DNA of 32,627 nucleotides from Calditrichia bacterium (lineage in GTDB: Bacteria; Calditrichota; Calditrichia; Calditrichales; J004), in NCBI GenBank assembly GCA_026991535.1, contig JALXBH010000322.1:1-32627 (forward strand). Reading direction: 5' to 3'. Position numbers and translations under genes: made by a program. Below the pieces are notes generated by a model that was given only the letters and a program-made list of their open reading frames with translations, did not search any database and was not told the DNA's origin. Shown here one piece after another: positions 1 through 7,829 of the stretch (position 1 is the stretch's first letter; each line of letters starts with the position of its first letter).

Positions 1-1005
1 AAAAGATACATGGAACAGTTTTATATGAACGAAGCGGATTTGGCCTACCGTTCCACGGTTTACGCGCGGCGCACCCTGCTGGCGGGATTTACCACCGTGC
101 GCGAACTGGGCGGTCCCATCAGCAATGCCCTGCGCGACGCCATTAAAAAAGGCTGGGTGGACGGCCCGCGTATCTTCAGCGCCGGAAAGTCGATCGCCAC
201 CACCGGCGGACACGCCGATCCCACCAGCGGTTTAAACTTTAAATACAAGGGCGATCCCGGTCCGGCCGAGGGCGTGATTAACGGCGTGGCCCAGGCGCGC
301 AAGGCGGTGCGCCAGCGCTATAAAAACGGCGCCGACCTGATAAAAATAACGGCCACCGGCGGCGTGCTGAGCACGGCTAAAAACGGTCAGAATCCGCAAT
401 TCACCATGGAAGAGTTGAAGGCCATCATTGAAACGGCCAACGACTACGGCATGCATGTGGCGGCCCACGCCCATGGGGCGGAAGGCATTAAACGGGCGAT
501 TATCGCCGGGGTGCGCAGCATCGAGCACGGCTCGCTGATGGACGGGGAAGGCATCCGTCTTATGAAGAAGCACGGCACCTGGTATGTGCCCACGCTCACC
601 GCCGGCCGGTGGGTGGCGGACAAAGCGCGCGAGGAGGGCTTTTTTCCTCCCATGGTGGCCAAAAAAGCGGCGGCCATTGGACCCAAAATTAAGCAGACCT
701 TTCACAAGGCCTATAAGGCGGGCGTAAAGATTGCCTTTGGTACGGACTCGGGCGTCAGTCCCCACGGGGAGAATGGCGATGAGTTTATCTATATGGTGGA
801 AGGGGGCATGTCGCCCATGGAAGCCATCGGCTCGGCCACGAAAAACACGGCCCTGCTGCTGGAAGTGTATGATCGCCTCGGCAGCATTACAAAGGGAAAG
901 ATCGCCGATATCGTTGCCGTGCCCGGCAATCCCCTGGAGGATATCCGTTTGATGAAAAAGGTCTCCTTTGTGATGAAGGAGGGGCGGGTGTATAAACAGC
1001 CCTGA
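1..1005 (+). CDS. Metal-dependent amidohydrolase (imidazolonepropionase-like), 5' end cut by window edge
   Basis: The reading frame is open to base 1 (codons K-R-Y precede the first ATG at position 10), so the N-terminal part lies outside the window. About 334 residues remain against roughly 430 usual for this family. The missing part would hold the signal peptide, if any, and the HxH metal motif. Visible family residues are the lysine in [10 protein letters not shown], which is the carboxylated-lysine position, the histidines in AAHAHGAEG and IEHGSLMD, and the aspartate in [17 protein letters not shown]. These are the remaining ligands of a binuclear amidohydrolase. The family includes imidazolonepropionase and Xaa-Pro or Xaa-Arg dipeptidases, so hydrolysis of a cyclic amide or a dipeptide is likely, but the substrate cannot be read from sequence. 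A strong hairpin terminator follows the stop codon. Confidence 0.88.
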   Translation, partial: KRYMEQFYMNEADLAYRSTVYARRTLLAGFTTVRELGGPISNALRDAIKKGWVDGPRIFSAGKSIATTGGHADPTSGLNFKYKGDPGPAEGVINGVAQARKAVRQRYKNGADLIKITATGGVLSTAKNGQNPQFTMEELKAIIETANDYGMHVAAHAHGAEGIKRAIIAGVRSIEHGSLMDGEGIRLMKKHGTWYVPTLTAGRWVADKAREEGFFPPMVAKKAAAIGPKIKQTFHKAYKAGVKIAFGTDSGVSPHGENGDEFIYMVEGGMSPMEAIGSATKNTALLLEVYDRLGSITKGKIADIVAVPGNPLEDIRLMKKVSFVMKEGRVYKQP

Positions 1006-1050
1006 TATATGCCCTGCATAATTCCGCAGAGCATTTTGTAATCTATTTTG

Positions 1051-1090
1051 AAAAGAGGAGCATACCGGAAAGGCATGTTCCTCTTTTTTA
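1051..1090 (+). terminator. Rho-independent terminator after the amidohydrolase
   Basis: The arms AAAAGAGGAGCAT (1051-1063) and ATGTTCCTCTTTT (1074-1086) pair over 13 positions with one G-U. The loop is about 10 nt and a T-run follows. The A-run on the left arm means it could also work on the minus strand. Confidence 0.8.
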
Positions 1091-1110
1091 TAAAGCGGGA
1101 ATGACTTTTC

Positions 1111-1272
1111 GGATAAAAAACCTTATTTCTCGATTATAACCTTAGTAGAAGAACAGACCCCAAAATCAAACAACCTTATTATCTTATTTTCCGTTCAGGT
1201 CATTAATAAGGTGTTAAAACAGCCCGGCCCCATTTTCTACTAAGGTTTTGCCGATATCAATAAGGTTCGGTT
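1111..1272. repeat. Intergenic imperfect palindrome, copy A (three nested arm pairs)
   Basis: Three motif pairs face each other about a centre near 1192. They are AACCTTATT (1119-1127) with AATAAGGTT (1259-1267), CCTTAGTAGAA (1140-1150) with TTCTACTAAGG (1235-1245), and AACCTTATT (1172-1180) with AATAAGGT (1205-1212). Left and right spacings match within 1 nt (12 versus 13, 21 versus 22). The same motifs in the same order and spacing recur at 29421-29575, with one net 5-nt length change near the centre. No open reading frame was seen. It resembles a miniature inverted-repeat element or an extended intergenic repeat that can form a hairpin. It fills most of the gap between the amidohydrolase terminator and the kelch gene. 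Confidence 0.75.
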
Positions 1273-1319
1273 TAAAGACCAATCCGGCCCAAAGACCCAA
1301 AGGTCATTAAAACGCCGGG

Positions 1320-2516
1320 TTATTTTACCAAAAACATCTTGCGGGTAATCTCCCGCGGGCTTTGCCCGTCCGGCACAAGCAATTTGTAAAAGTATATACC
1401 GGAAGCAAGCGCGCCGGCGTTAAAGATGACCTCATGCGTTCCGGCCTGTTTTAATCCTTGTGCCAGAAGGCCGACTTTCCGGCCCATCAGATCGTAGACG
1501 GAAAGCTCGACGGTGGCGGCCCGGGACAGAACATAGCGGATGCGGGTAACCGGGTTAAACGGATTGGGATAGTTTTGCAATAGCTGAAAAGTTTGCGGTT
1601 GCTTTAAGGTTCCCCCTTCCAGTGCCGTGGCCGTGCCCTGGGGAACAATCTCTTCCACAATATCAACGGAGGTCGAGGTGGAGTCGATACCGCCCAGCAC
1701 ATAAAGACCGCCCTTATATTCAGCCGTGGCCATCCAGTGCCGCTTGCCGGAAAGGGTCAGGCTGTCCACTTCCCATGAATCTTTATTGACGTCGTAGACG
1801 ATAACGCTTTTGTATTCCGCGGCGCTTGACCCTATTTCATTGCCGCCGATGTTATAAATTTTATTGTTTATGATGCCCATAGCCGATGCGCCCACCCGGT
1901 AGGGCGATTTGGAAAGATTTGTCCATTCATCCAGGGCAGGGTTGTATTTAACGAAGGCGGTATCACTATAGCCGATGATATAAATTTCGTTTTTGTAGAG
2001 AATGGAGCTCAGATTGAGCGGGCCGGTAATGCCGGCGTTTGTTTTGGTGGTCCATGTGCTGTCGGCGATGTTGTAATCATAGACATTGCCGTTGGTGGGC
2101 TGAAAAAGATAGATATGACCATCCAGATATTCGGCGGTAACTCCCCAGGTGCTGGTGTTGGGGCTTTCGGGCAGATAGCTCCATTCCCGGGTGGTGAAGT
2201 TGTATTTGCGCAACAGGCCGGGGCCGCCGGGCCAGCCGCTGATCAGGTAGACGTCATCACCCACCAGAACGGTTTCCACATCCCACAGATTATTGTCGGG
2301 GATGCTGTCATGATAGGCCCAGCTTTGTCCGTCGAACTTATAGATGCGCGGATAGACCGTGCTGCCACTCCAGTTATTGGAACCGCCGAAATAGTAAATT
2401 TCGTTTTGGTAGACTTCCGCCGAACCGGCTCCCAGAGGAATGGGCAGGTTGGGGATATCCTGGGCCCACAGCGGCAGGCTGCCCATAAGTATAAAAATAG
2501 CTGTCAAGACCTTCAT
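1320..2516 (-). CDS. Secreted kelch-repeat protein with C-terminal sorting domain
   Basis: The 398-residue product starts with a Sec signal peptide (basic start, hydrophobic stretch, cleavage near LWAQ, residue 19). The body to about residue 300 is built of roughly six kelch-like blades, with motifs such as YYFGGSNNW, VYLISGWPGG, IYNIGGNEIG and LYVLGGIDS, followed by aromatic positions. This predicts a beta-propeller. The last 85 residues contain NYPNPFNPVTRIRY, a GxxVxxL-type strand pattern and a basic end. This is the C-terminal sorting domain used for surface export or attachment in the FCB group. The ATG at 2516 has GGAGAATAACG upstream. It is probably a surface or extracellular binding protein; no enzymatic motif is seen. 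It follows the mer cluster on the same strand after a 159-bp gap, so co-transcription is possible but not evident. Confidence 0.85.
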   Translation of the reverse strand: MKVLTAIFILMGSLPLWAQDIPNLPIPLGAGSAEVYQNEIYYFGGSNNWSGSTVYPRIYKFDGQSWAYHDSIPDNNLWDVETVLVGDDVYLISGWPGGPGLLRKYNFTTREWSYLPESPNTSTWGVTAEYLDGHIYLFQPTNGNVYDYNIADSTWTTKTNAGITGPLNLSSILYKNEIYIIGYSDTAFVKYNPALDEWTNLSKSPYRVGASAMGIINNKIYNIGGNEIGSSAAEYKSVIVYDVNKDSWEVDSLTLSGKRHWMATAEYKGGLYVLGGIDSTSTSVDIVEEIVPQGTATALEGGTLKQPQTFQLLQNYPNPFNPVTRIRYVLSRAATVELSVYDLMGRKVGLLAQGLKQAGTHEVIFNAGALASGIYFYKLLVPDGQSPREITRKMFLVK

Positions 2517-2675
2517 CGTTATTCTCCGTCGTTAAGTATTCCGAATAATAACGAAAAAATAACATCTACCCTTGATGCCTGTCAATTATTAACAAATAGT
2601 AAGATAATTACGATGGCAGGGGAAGGGCAGTCCTTATTTGCTTTGAGCCCGGAAGATTTTTTTATGCCTTGATAC

Positions 2676-2990
2676 TCAGGGTTTGGCCAGGCTGTCCGGG
2701 GTGGCGCTGATTTCAAAATTGGTCTTTTTCAGGGCTTCCCCGATTTTTTCGGCATTGGTGACGGCCGGATCGAATTCCACCATGGCCATGTTCTCCTTGA
2801 GCTTGACGTCATATTTTATTACGCCGTCGATACCGGACAGGGTCTCTTCAACCGTGGCCACGCAACCCTCGCAGGTCATGCCGTTTACGGTAAAGGTGAC
2901 CGGAATGCCGGTGGTGGCTGTTTTCTGCTGTTTATCGCAGGCCGTTAAGGTTAATAGGACGCCCAGTAACAGAGCTGTAAAAAACTTCAT
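2676..2990 (-). CDS. Heavy-metal-associated (HMA) domain lipoprotein, last gene of mer cluster
   Basis: About 104 residues. The start at 2990 is preferred over an in-frame ATG at 3005 because GAGAGGAGAGAAC precedes it and it gives a clean lipoprotein signal, with the lipobox ending LTAC and Cys18. An HMA fold follows, with NGMTCEGC metal-binding cysteines at about residues 40 and 43, as in MerP and CopZ. The protein should therefore be tethered to a membrane in the periplasm and bind a soft metal ion through the Cys pair. It begins 11 nt after the CcdA-like gene and closes the mer cluster. It could pass Hg(II) to the transporters, or be the periplasmic thiol partner of the CcdA-like protein. 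The metal is inferred from context, and copper binding is an alternative. Confidence 0.85.
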   Translation of the reverse strand: MKFFTALLLGVLLTLTACDKQQKTATTGIPVTFTVNGMTCEGCVATVEETLSGIDGVIKYDVKLKENMAMVEFDPAVTNAEKIGEALKKTNFEISATPDSLAKP

Positions 2991-3001
2991 GTTCTCTCCT
3001 C

Positions 3002-4300
3002 TCATATGATAAAGTAATATTGATTTAACAGATAGAGACCGCTAAGCAACAAAAGGATGCCGCCGCCCCGTTCAAAGGCTTTTTGCCATTTAGTGAAAAA
3101 AGTCAGGGATTCCAGCCAGGCCATGCTCCAGGCACCCAAAAGAACGGGAATGCTGCGTCCCAGGGCAAAGGAGAGCAGCAACAGAACGCCAAAGCCCAGG
3201 GAGCCGATAGCGGCACTGGCTGTCAGCATAACCAACAGGGCCGGGGAGCAAAAGGGACAAACGGCAATGGCAAAGGGTATGCCCAGCAGAAAGGCGCCCC
3301 AAAGCGAGCCGGCTTTTTTGGCCGTTAAACCGAACCAGGGCAGATTGATTTTAAGCCAGCCGGCCCAAAGCAGACCCAGAAAAAGTAAAATCACTCCCAG
3401 GACGGCCGCCCATTCCCGGCCCAGCAGACCTTTTACCCACTCTCCCCCGGCGGCGGCGATCAGCCCCAGTAAAACATGGGTCAGGATCAGTCCGCCCACA
3501 AAAGACAGTCCCATAACCCGGGCGCGTTCTTTTTTATGGGCACGGGTCACATAAGCCAGGGCCACCGGGATGGCGGTAAAGGAGACCGGATTAAAGCTGA
3601 AGATCAATCCGGCAACAAAGCCGATGAACAGGGCGGGCAGCGAGGGGCGGGCCATGATTAGCTCCAGAGTCGCTTTATTCAGTTCCATCTCCGGCAGTAA
3701 AAGAAACAGGGCGGCTCCCAGAAAAAGAACCGCGCTGACATAGGGCGTTACACCGGCGATGCGGCTTAAAAACTCACGTTGGGAAGGTGACACCCCTTTC
3801 ACCGCGGAAAAAATAGTGGGCAGGGAGAAAAACAGGGTGAACAGCATGGCCGCCCATATTCCCTGAACCCATTGGTGTACCGTTACGGCAAGGCCGGCCA
3901 CGGTTAAAAACAGGGGAATGGTGCAGGCGGGCAGGGTCAGCCCCAGTTGCAGGGCGTCCGGCAGGCGCCTTCCTCCCGGCAGGAGACGGTAAAAGGCCAG
4001 GTGCGGTATGGGAATGTATATTTTCCGGGAGAGCACATAGATCACGGCGATAAGCCCAAGAATAACGGAAGCGGTATAGCCTGTCCATTGTGGTGGTTCG
4101 CGGAAATAGATGGCGGCTCCGATTATAAACGTACTGAGCAGAAAACGGCTGCCAAGCAGTTGCCAAAGGGCCTTGCGCCGCGCCGCTTTTCCCTGTTGCC
4201 CGGCGCGGACGGCAAACAGGGTGTGCGTGGCAATGGTGCAGGGTTCAAAAAAAGCCAGAAAACCGAGCAGGGCGCTTACGGACAGAAGCAGAACCGTCAT
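3002..4300 (-). CDS. Duplicated CcdA/DsbD-like membrane protein in mer cluster
   Basis: The 432-residue product is very hydrophobic, with about 12 predicted membrane segments. It reads as two consecutive CcdA-type halves. Half one has FFEPCTIATH (Cys21) and LPACTIP (Cys126), the two proline-flanked cysteines expected of an electron-transfer CcdA unit. Half two keeps the matching positions, but its first is FNPVSFTAIP (Asn237, no cysteine) and its second is VCPFCSP (Cys348, Cys351). These four are the only cysteines. CcdA and DsbD proteins move electrons from cytoplasmic thioredoxin to periplasmic thiols. The gene starts 6 nt after a small thioredoxin gene and ends 11 nt before an HMA lipoprotein, which fits a dedicated relay. 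A role as a metal or thiol transporter cannot be excluded. Confidence 0.8.
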   Translation of the reverse strand: MTVLLLSVSALLGFLAFFEPCTIATHTLFAVRAGQQGKAARRKALWQLLGSRFLLSTFIIGAAIYFREPPQWTGYTASVILGLIAVIYVLSRKIYIPIPHLAFYRLLPGGRRLPDALQLGLTLPACTIPLFLTVAGLAVTVHQWVQGIWAAMLFTLFFSLPTIFSAVKGVSPSQREFLSRIAGVTPYVSAVLFLGAALFLLLPEMELNKATLELIMARPSLPALFIGFVAGLIFSFNPVSFTAIPVALAYVTRAHKKERARVMGLSFVGGLILTHVLLGLIAAAGGEWVKGLLGREWAAVLGVILLFLGLLWAGWLKINLPWFGLTAKKAGSLWGAFLLGIPFAIAVCPFCSPALLVMLTASAAIGSLGFGVLLLLSFALGRSIPVLLGAWSMAWLESLTFFTKWQKAFERGGGILLLLSGLYLLNQYYFII

Positions 4301-4306
4301 GGTATG

Positions 4307-4576
4307 CTACTCTTTCTCCAAAAGTTTTTTTTGTATAAAATCGTGCAGGCTTTCCATGGAAGGGAGGCCCTTAAACTCCAGCTTTCCGTCCACGGCGATG
4401 GCCGGAGTGGAAAGCACGCCCAGTTCCACGGCATAATCCAGTTCCTCCATGATGTTGACCTCACGCCAGTCCAGTTGACCGGGAAAGCGTTCCCCGGCCA
4501 GCCGTTTTAAACGTTCCCGTGCCTGGCTGCATTTGGTGCATCCGGGCGAGGAGAGTATTTCTATCTTAAGGGGCAT
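4307..4576 (-). CDS. Small thioredoxin/glutaredoxin-like protein (CxxC)
   Basis: An 89-residue cytoplasmic protein with no signal peptide. It has the SPGCTKC redox pair (Cys13, Cys16) at the end of strand one and a cis-proline segment, GVLSTPAIAVDG, near residue 55. Size and layout resemble the short archaeal-type redox proteins (MTH895-like) more than classical thioredoxin of about 105 residues. It lies 29 nt after merA and 6 nt before the duplicated CcdA-like gene. The likely roles are supplying electrons to that membrane protein or handling Hg(II)-thiol adducts next to MerA. The dithiol function is well supported by the motif; the partner is inferred from gene order. Confidence 0.85.
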   Translation of the reverse strand: MPLKIEILSSPGCTKCSQARERLKRLAGERFPGQLDWREVNIMEELDYAVELGVLSTPAIAVDGKLEFKGLPSMESLHDFIQKKLLEKE

Positions 4577-4605
4577 GACAGGATTCCTTATGTGTTACGT
4601 GTTGT

Positions 4606-6246
4606 TTATGTGGCGCAGCAGCTCAGCTCTTCCACGCTTTTAGTAAAGGTGATGGCCGCCAGTTTAACGCCCTCGCCAAGGGTGAGATAAGGATGAAACA
4701 TCTCCCGCAGCTGTTCGCTGGTAATGCCGAACCTGATGGCCATGGCGATTTCCATCAGCAACTCCGAACCTTCCGGGGCTAAAATACGCGCGCCGATCAG
4801 TTTGTCTGTCTTTTTATCGCGGATCAATTGTATAAAACCACGGGTATCGCGGGCGGCCAGGGCGCGCGGCACATGGCTGAGGGGCAGGGTGGCGCTTTCG
4901 GCCTCGATGCCCGCTTTTAAGGCCTGCGCTTCGTCCAGGCCCACGCCGGCGATTTGTGGATCGGTAAAAACCACCCAGCCCAGGGCGCTGTAATCGGCTT
5001 TTTTCTTCACGGGGCTGAACATATTATTTACAGCCAGCTTGCCCTCGTAGGCGGCGGTGTAAACAAACATGTTTTCGCCCAAAACATCGCCGGCGGCATA
5101 GATGGTGGGCGCGGCGGTTTGCAAGTGTTCGTTGACGCTAACAGCGCCATTGGATTTTAAGGTAACGCCTGCATTTTCCAGCCCCATGTTATCCGTGTTG
5201 GGCGTGCGGCCCGTGGCTACGATCAATGCTTCCGCCTTAAAAGTGGCTGCCTCGCCGTTTACGATGGATTCCACCACAATCTGCCCGCCGCTTTGAGAAA
5301 TTCGTTGCAGCCTGTTTCCGGTTACGATGCGCATGCCTTCGTCCTGCAAGTAGCCGGTCAGGCTGTCCGTCAATTCTTTACTTTCCGTGGGCATAATGCG
5401 TTCCGAGCGCTGCAACAGGGTTACCTTGCTGCCCAGGCGGGCAAACATCTGCGCCATCTCCAGGGCGATATAACGCCCGCCCAGGATAATCACGGATTCC
5501 GGCAGGCTCTCCAGCTCAAAGGCGCTTTTGTTGGTAAGATAGGGCACCTCGCTCAGTCCGGGAATATCCGGTATGTGAGGGCGCGCGCCGGTGGCAATCA
5601 GAATGTGGCTGCCTTCAATGGTTTCGCCGTTCACCTCAACGCTTGTGGGTGAAGTGATGACGGCCCGGCCTTCGATCAGGCGGAAATCGCTCATATCCCT
5701 GACCACATTGATGTACTTTTGCTGACGCAGATCAAGGACCAGGTCTTGTTTCTGTTGCATCAGTGTTTTAAAGGAGCTTACCCTGCCCGAGCTTTCCATG
5801 CCGGGAAAAGGGTTGTTTTGTGCTTTATGAATGCTTTCGGCGGCGCGGATCAGGTTTTTTGACGGCACGCAGCCCACGTTAACGCAAGTGCCGCCGATGG
5901 GCAGGCCGTCGTTGATCATGGTTACCCGCGCCCCGTGTTCCCGCGCCTCGATGGTGGCGGCAAAGGCGGCCGACCCCCCGCCGATGATGATCAGATGTTT
6001 TTGCGTGCTGCCCGAGGAGGCGATCTCCGCGCTGCCGGTCACCTTGTAGTGTCCCGTGCTGTTTATCAGTTCGCTGATTTGCCCGCTGCTGATCTTTTCG
6101 GCGTCAAACGATACGACCGCGGAAGCATCGGGATAGCTTACGGTTTTATCTACAATGCCTTCGTTTTCCAGTTTTTTGGCCACTCCGGCGGCGCAGCCGT
6201 CGCAGGTCATGCCGCTGATATCCAGCTTTATGGTTTTAATGTTCAT
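4606..6246 (-). CDS. merA: Mercuric reductase MerA with N-terminal HMA domain
   Basis: 546 residues, cytoplasmic flavoenzyme reducing Hg(II) to volatile Hg(0) with NADPH. Residues 1-70 form an HMA domain with GMTCDGC (Cys15, Cys18), the NmerA domain. FAD binding follows (IIIGGGSAAFAA, about 86-97), then the redox disulfide GGTCVNVGCVPSK (Cys121, Cys126). An NAD(P)-binding region starts at VIILGGRYIALEMAQ, and the dimerisation domain carries HPYLTLGEG (Tyr520, equivalent to the active-site tyrosine of Tn501 MerA). The C-terminus ends in LSCCAT, with the vicinal cysteines 543 and 544 that separate MerA from dihydrolipoamide dehydrogenase. All known Hg-handling cysteines are present, so the gene looks intact. 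It sits in the middle of the minus-strand mer cluster, 54 nt after a MerT-like gene. Confidence 0.97.
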   Translation of the reverse strand: MNIKTIKLDISGMTCDGCAAGVAKKLENEGIVDKTVSYPDASAVVSFDAEKISSGQISELINSTGHYKVTGSAEIASSGSTQKHLIIIGGGSAAFAATIEAREHGARVTMINDGLPIGGTCVNVGCVPSKNLIRAAESIHKAQNNPFPGMESSGRVSSFKTLMQQKQDLVLDLRQQKYINVVRDMSDFRLIEGRAVITSPTSVEVNGETIEGSHILIATGARPHIPDIPGLSEVPYLTNKSAFELESLPESVIILGGRYIALEMAQMFARLGSKVTLLQRSERIMPTESKELTDSLTGYLQDEGMRIVTGNRLQRISQSGGQIVVESIVNGEAATFKAEALIVATGRTPNTDNMGLENAGVTLKSNGAVSVNEHLQTAAPTIYAAGDVLGENMFVYTAAYEGKLAVNNMFSPVKKKADYSALGWVVFTDPQIAGVGLDEAQALKAGIEAESATLPLSHVPRALAARDTRGFIQLIRDKKTDKLIGARILAPEGSELLMEIAMAIRFGITSEQLREMFHPYLTLGEGVKLAAITFTKSVEELSCCAT

Positions 6247-6300
6247 TGTTCATTCCCTGTTAAAGGTTTAGGCAAGCGGGCTCCGCGGCCCGTCGCCATT

Positions 6301-6681
6301 TTACATGCTGTCCATCCAGCGCAGGATGGGCGTTAATAAGTAAGCAAAAAACAGACCAATGCCGTAAATGGCTAAAGAGATATAGAACATGGCCCGGGAA
6401 AAAGAACCGGCCACTTCACAGCCTTCGCCCCCGTTGATGGCACAGGCCAGCCTGCCTTGCGGCCGCAGGGTGAAAACGGCGCTGACGGCCAGTAAAATAC
6501 CGGCCGTTAAAAAAATCCACTCCTTATGACGGGAAAGGGGTATAAGCCAGGGCAGGGCGCTGATGAGCGAGGTAACGGCTGTTCCGCCGGCAATGGCCGC
6601 CAGGGTGGCGGGCAAGGCACAACACAACAGTGTTCCCGTTGAAGTAAACAGGGCGAAAAAATGGATTATTTTTTGCTTCAT
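6301..6681 (-). CDS. Second MerT/MerC-like mercury transport membrane protein
   Basis: 126 residues with three to four predicted membrane segments. A vicinal pair, LLCCALP (Cys20, Cys21), lies in the first segment. A second pair, ACAINGGEGC (Cys80, Cys88), lies in the loop before the last segment. This is the cysteine layout of MerT (pair in helix one, pair in the cytoplasmic loop), although overall similarity to classical MerT is low and MerC or MerF relatives are alternatives. It starts 2 nt after the periplasmic HMA protein gene and precedes merA, the usual place for a transporter that hands Hg(II) to MerA. It is the second transporter in the cluster besides the MerTP fusion. Confidence 0.75.
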   Translation of the reverse strand: MKQKIIHFFALFTSTGTLLCCALPATLAAIAGGTAVTSLISALPWLIPLSRHKEWIFLTAGILLAVSAVFTLRPQGRLACAINGGEGCEVAGSFSRAMFYISLAIYGIGLFFAYLLTPILRWMDSM

Positions 6682-6683
6682 GC

Positions 6684-7040
6684 TCAGTTCTTTTCCTTTG
6701 TATCCATCTTTATTTCCTTACCGTCTATTATCAACGTGCGCAGGGTAAATCCGGCTTCCGCCACCTTCTCGCGGATCTCGTCCGGATTGACGGTACGCCC
6801 TTTTTTGAGGAATATCTGTATATGCCCCTCATTTATATCGATATCCAGCCGCTCTATGGCTGTCAGTGCTTTCAGCTTTTGCTCCAGGCCATAGGCGCAA
6901 AAGGGACAGGAGAGACCGTCTATCCGTGCTTCGATCTTTTTATCCGCTTGCTTGTCCTTGTCCTGAGCTGTCAGCGGGGCTCCCGCTGCAAGCAGGATAA
7001 GGGTTATAAGTAAGGCACGGCCTGTTTTTGTAAGTGTCAT
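6684..7040 (-). CDS. Periplasmic MerP-like HMA protein
   Basis: 118 residues: a Sec signal peptide (cleavage near LTAQ, residue 26), a short charged Lys/Asp-rich linker, then an HMA domain with GLSCPFC (Cys45, Cys48). A C-terminal extension runs past the usual 72-residue HMA core. The CPFC spacing resembles the CPSC pair in the MerTP fusion of this cluster. A strong ribosome site (AAGGAG) precedes the ATG at 7040. It should be a free periplasmic Hg(II) or metal scavenger, equivalent in role to MerP. It lies 14 nt after the barrel protein gene and 2 nt before the MerT-like gene, so it may serve that transporter. It is too divergent to name merP safely. Confidence 0.82.
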   Translation of the reverse strand: MTLTKTGRALLITLILLAAGAPLTAQDKDKQADKKIEARIDGLSCPFCAYGLEQKLKALTAIERLDIDINEGHIQIFLKKGRTVNPDEIREKVAEAGFTLRTLIIDGKEIKMDTKEKN

Positions 7041-7054
7041 GATACGCTCCTTGG

Positions 7055-7813
7055 TTAATAGAGGGGGGGAAAGTGAAACTCAAGACCCAAAACATACAGT
7101 TTCCCCGGCAGAGATTGATTTCCTTTTAAACCGTTGTAAACGGGAATTTTAACTCCCGCCTTCAGCATGATGTTGCGGTAACTGAAAAGCAGGCCCGGCG
7201 AAATGCTGAGCACGGTACCGCCGCTGTTGGCGTTCCGGGCGCCGGACAGGTTGTTTTGTCCCATGGAGTCGCCGTTCAGTTCCACCAGAAAAACGGGATC
7301 GGGTTGCAGATATTGCAGCAACCAGGGGCGTATACCATAGGCGACGTCATATTTTAAAACATTGCCCCGTTCCAGCAGGGAGGTGGCTTGATTATATCGG
7401 TATCGCAGGGAGGCAAAAAAGTAATGCCGTCGCGACTCGTACCCCACGGACAGTCCTGCAAAATAATCGGTGACGTTAAAACCGCCCTCTTGCGGGAAAA
7501 CGACCCCGGCATGCAGGGCTGCCTGGCGGCTGGCGCCCTTTAAATCCCGGCGGTAAAAACGGTATTTACTGCGCAGAACCGCCCGCCCGATATCCGATGT
7601 TTCGAAGGTATAGGGCAGGGCCAGGGTCACCGCCCAGTCCGGGCTGATACCGTAGAGAAGTTCAAATTGGTTCATAAGCGTCCCGTTCTGAGACTCCAGC
7701 TCCGATTCCACGGCATATCCCGCTTCATAGAGCGTGTGCGGACCCAGGCCGAACAAGGGCTCATGGGCGGCCAGGGGAACACTTAAAAGCAATATCAGAA
7801 GTAGTTTTTTCAT
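7055..7813 (-). CDS. Predicted outer-membrane beta-barrel protein in mer cluster
   Basis: 252 residues from the ATG at 7813. An in-frame GTG at 7828 would add five residues, but 7813 starts directly at the signal peptide (KKLLLILLLSVPLAAHEP). The mature part alternates polar and hydrophobic residues with many aromatics (for example HYFFASLRYRYNQ, DYFAGLSVGYES). It ends in a strand with terminal aromatic residues (LGLEFHFPPLY), typical of outer-membrane barrels. It resembles the broad family of barrel proteins annotated as transporters or MetA-pathway-like channels; I cannot assign a substrate. It lies 16 nt after merTP and 14 nt before the periplasmic HMA gene. A role in mercury or thiolate passage across the outer membrane is plausible but inferred only from position. 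It has no cysteine. Confidence 0.75.
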   Translation of the reverse strand: MKKLLLILLLSVPLAAHEPLFGLGPHTLYEAGYAVESELESQNGTLMNQFELLYGISPDWAVTLALPYTFETSDIGRAVLRSKYRFYRRDLKGASRQAALHAGVVFPQEGGFNVTDYFAGLSVGYESRRHYFFASLRYRYNQATSLLERGNVLKYDVAYGIRPWLLQYLQPDPVFLVELNGDSMGQNNLSGARNANSGGTVLSISPGLLFSYRNIMLKAGVKIPVYNGLKGNQSLPGKLYVLGLEFHFPPLY

Positions 7814-7829
7814 AAAAGTATCTTTCACT

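Noticed and set aside
4606-6246. Dihydrolipoamide dehydrogenase as an alternative to merA
   Set aside because: The C-terminal vicinal cysteines, the HMA domain and the mer neighbours point to mercuric reductase.
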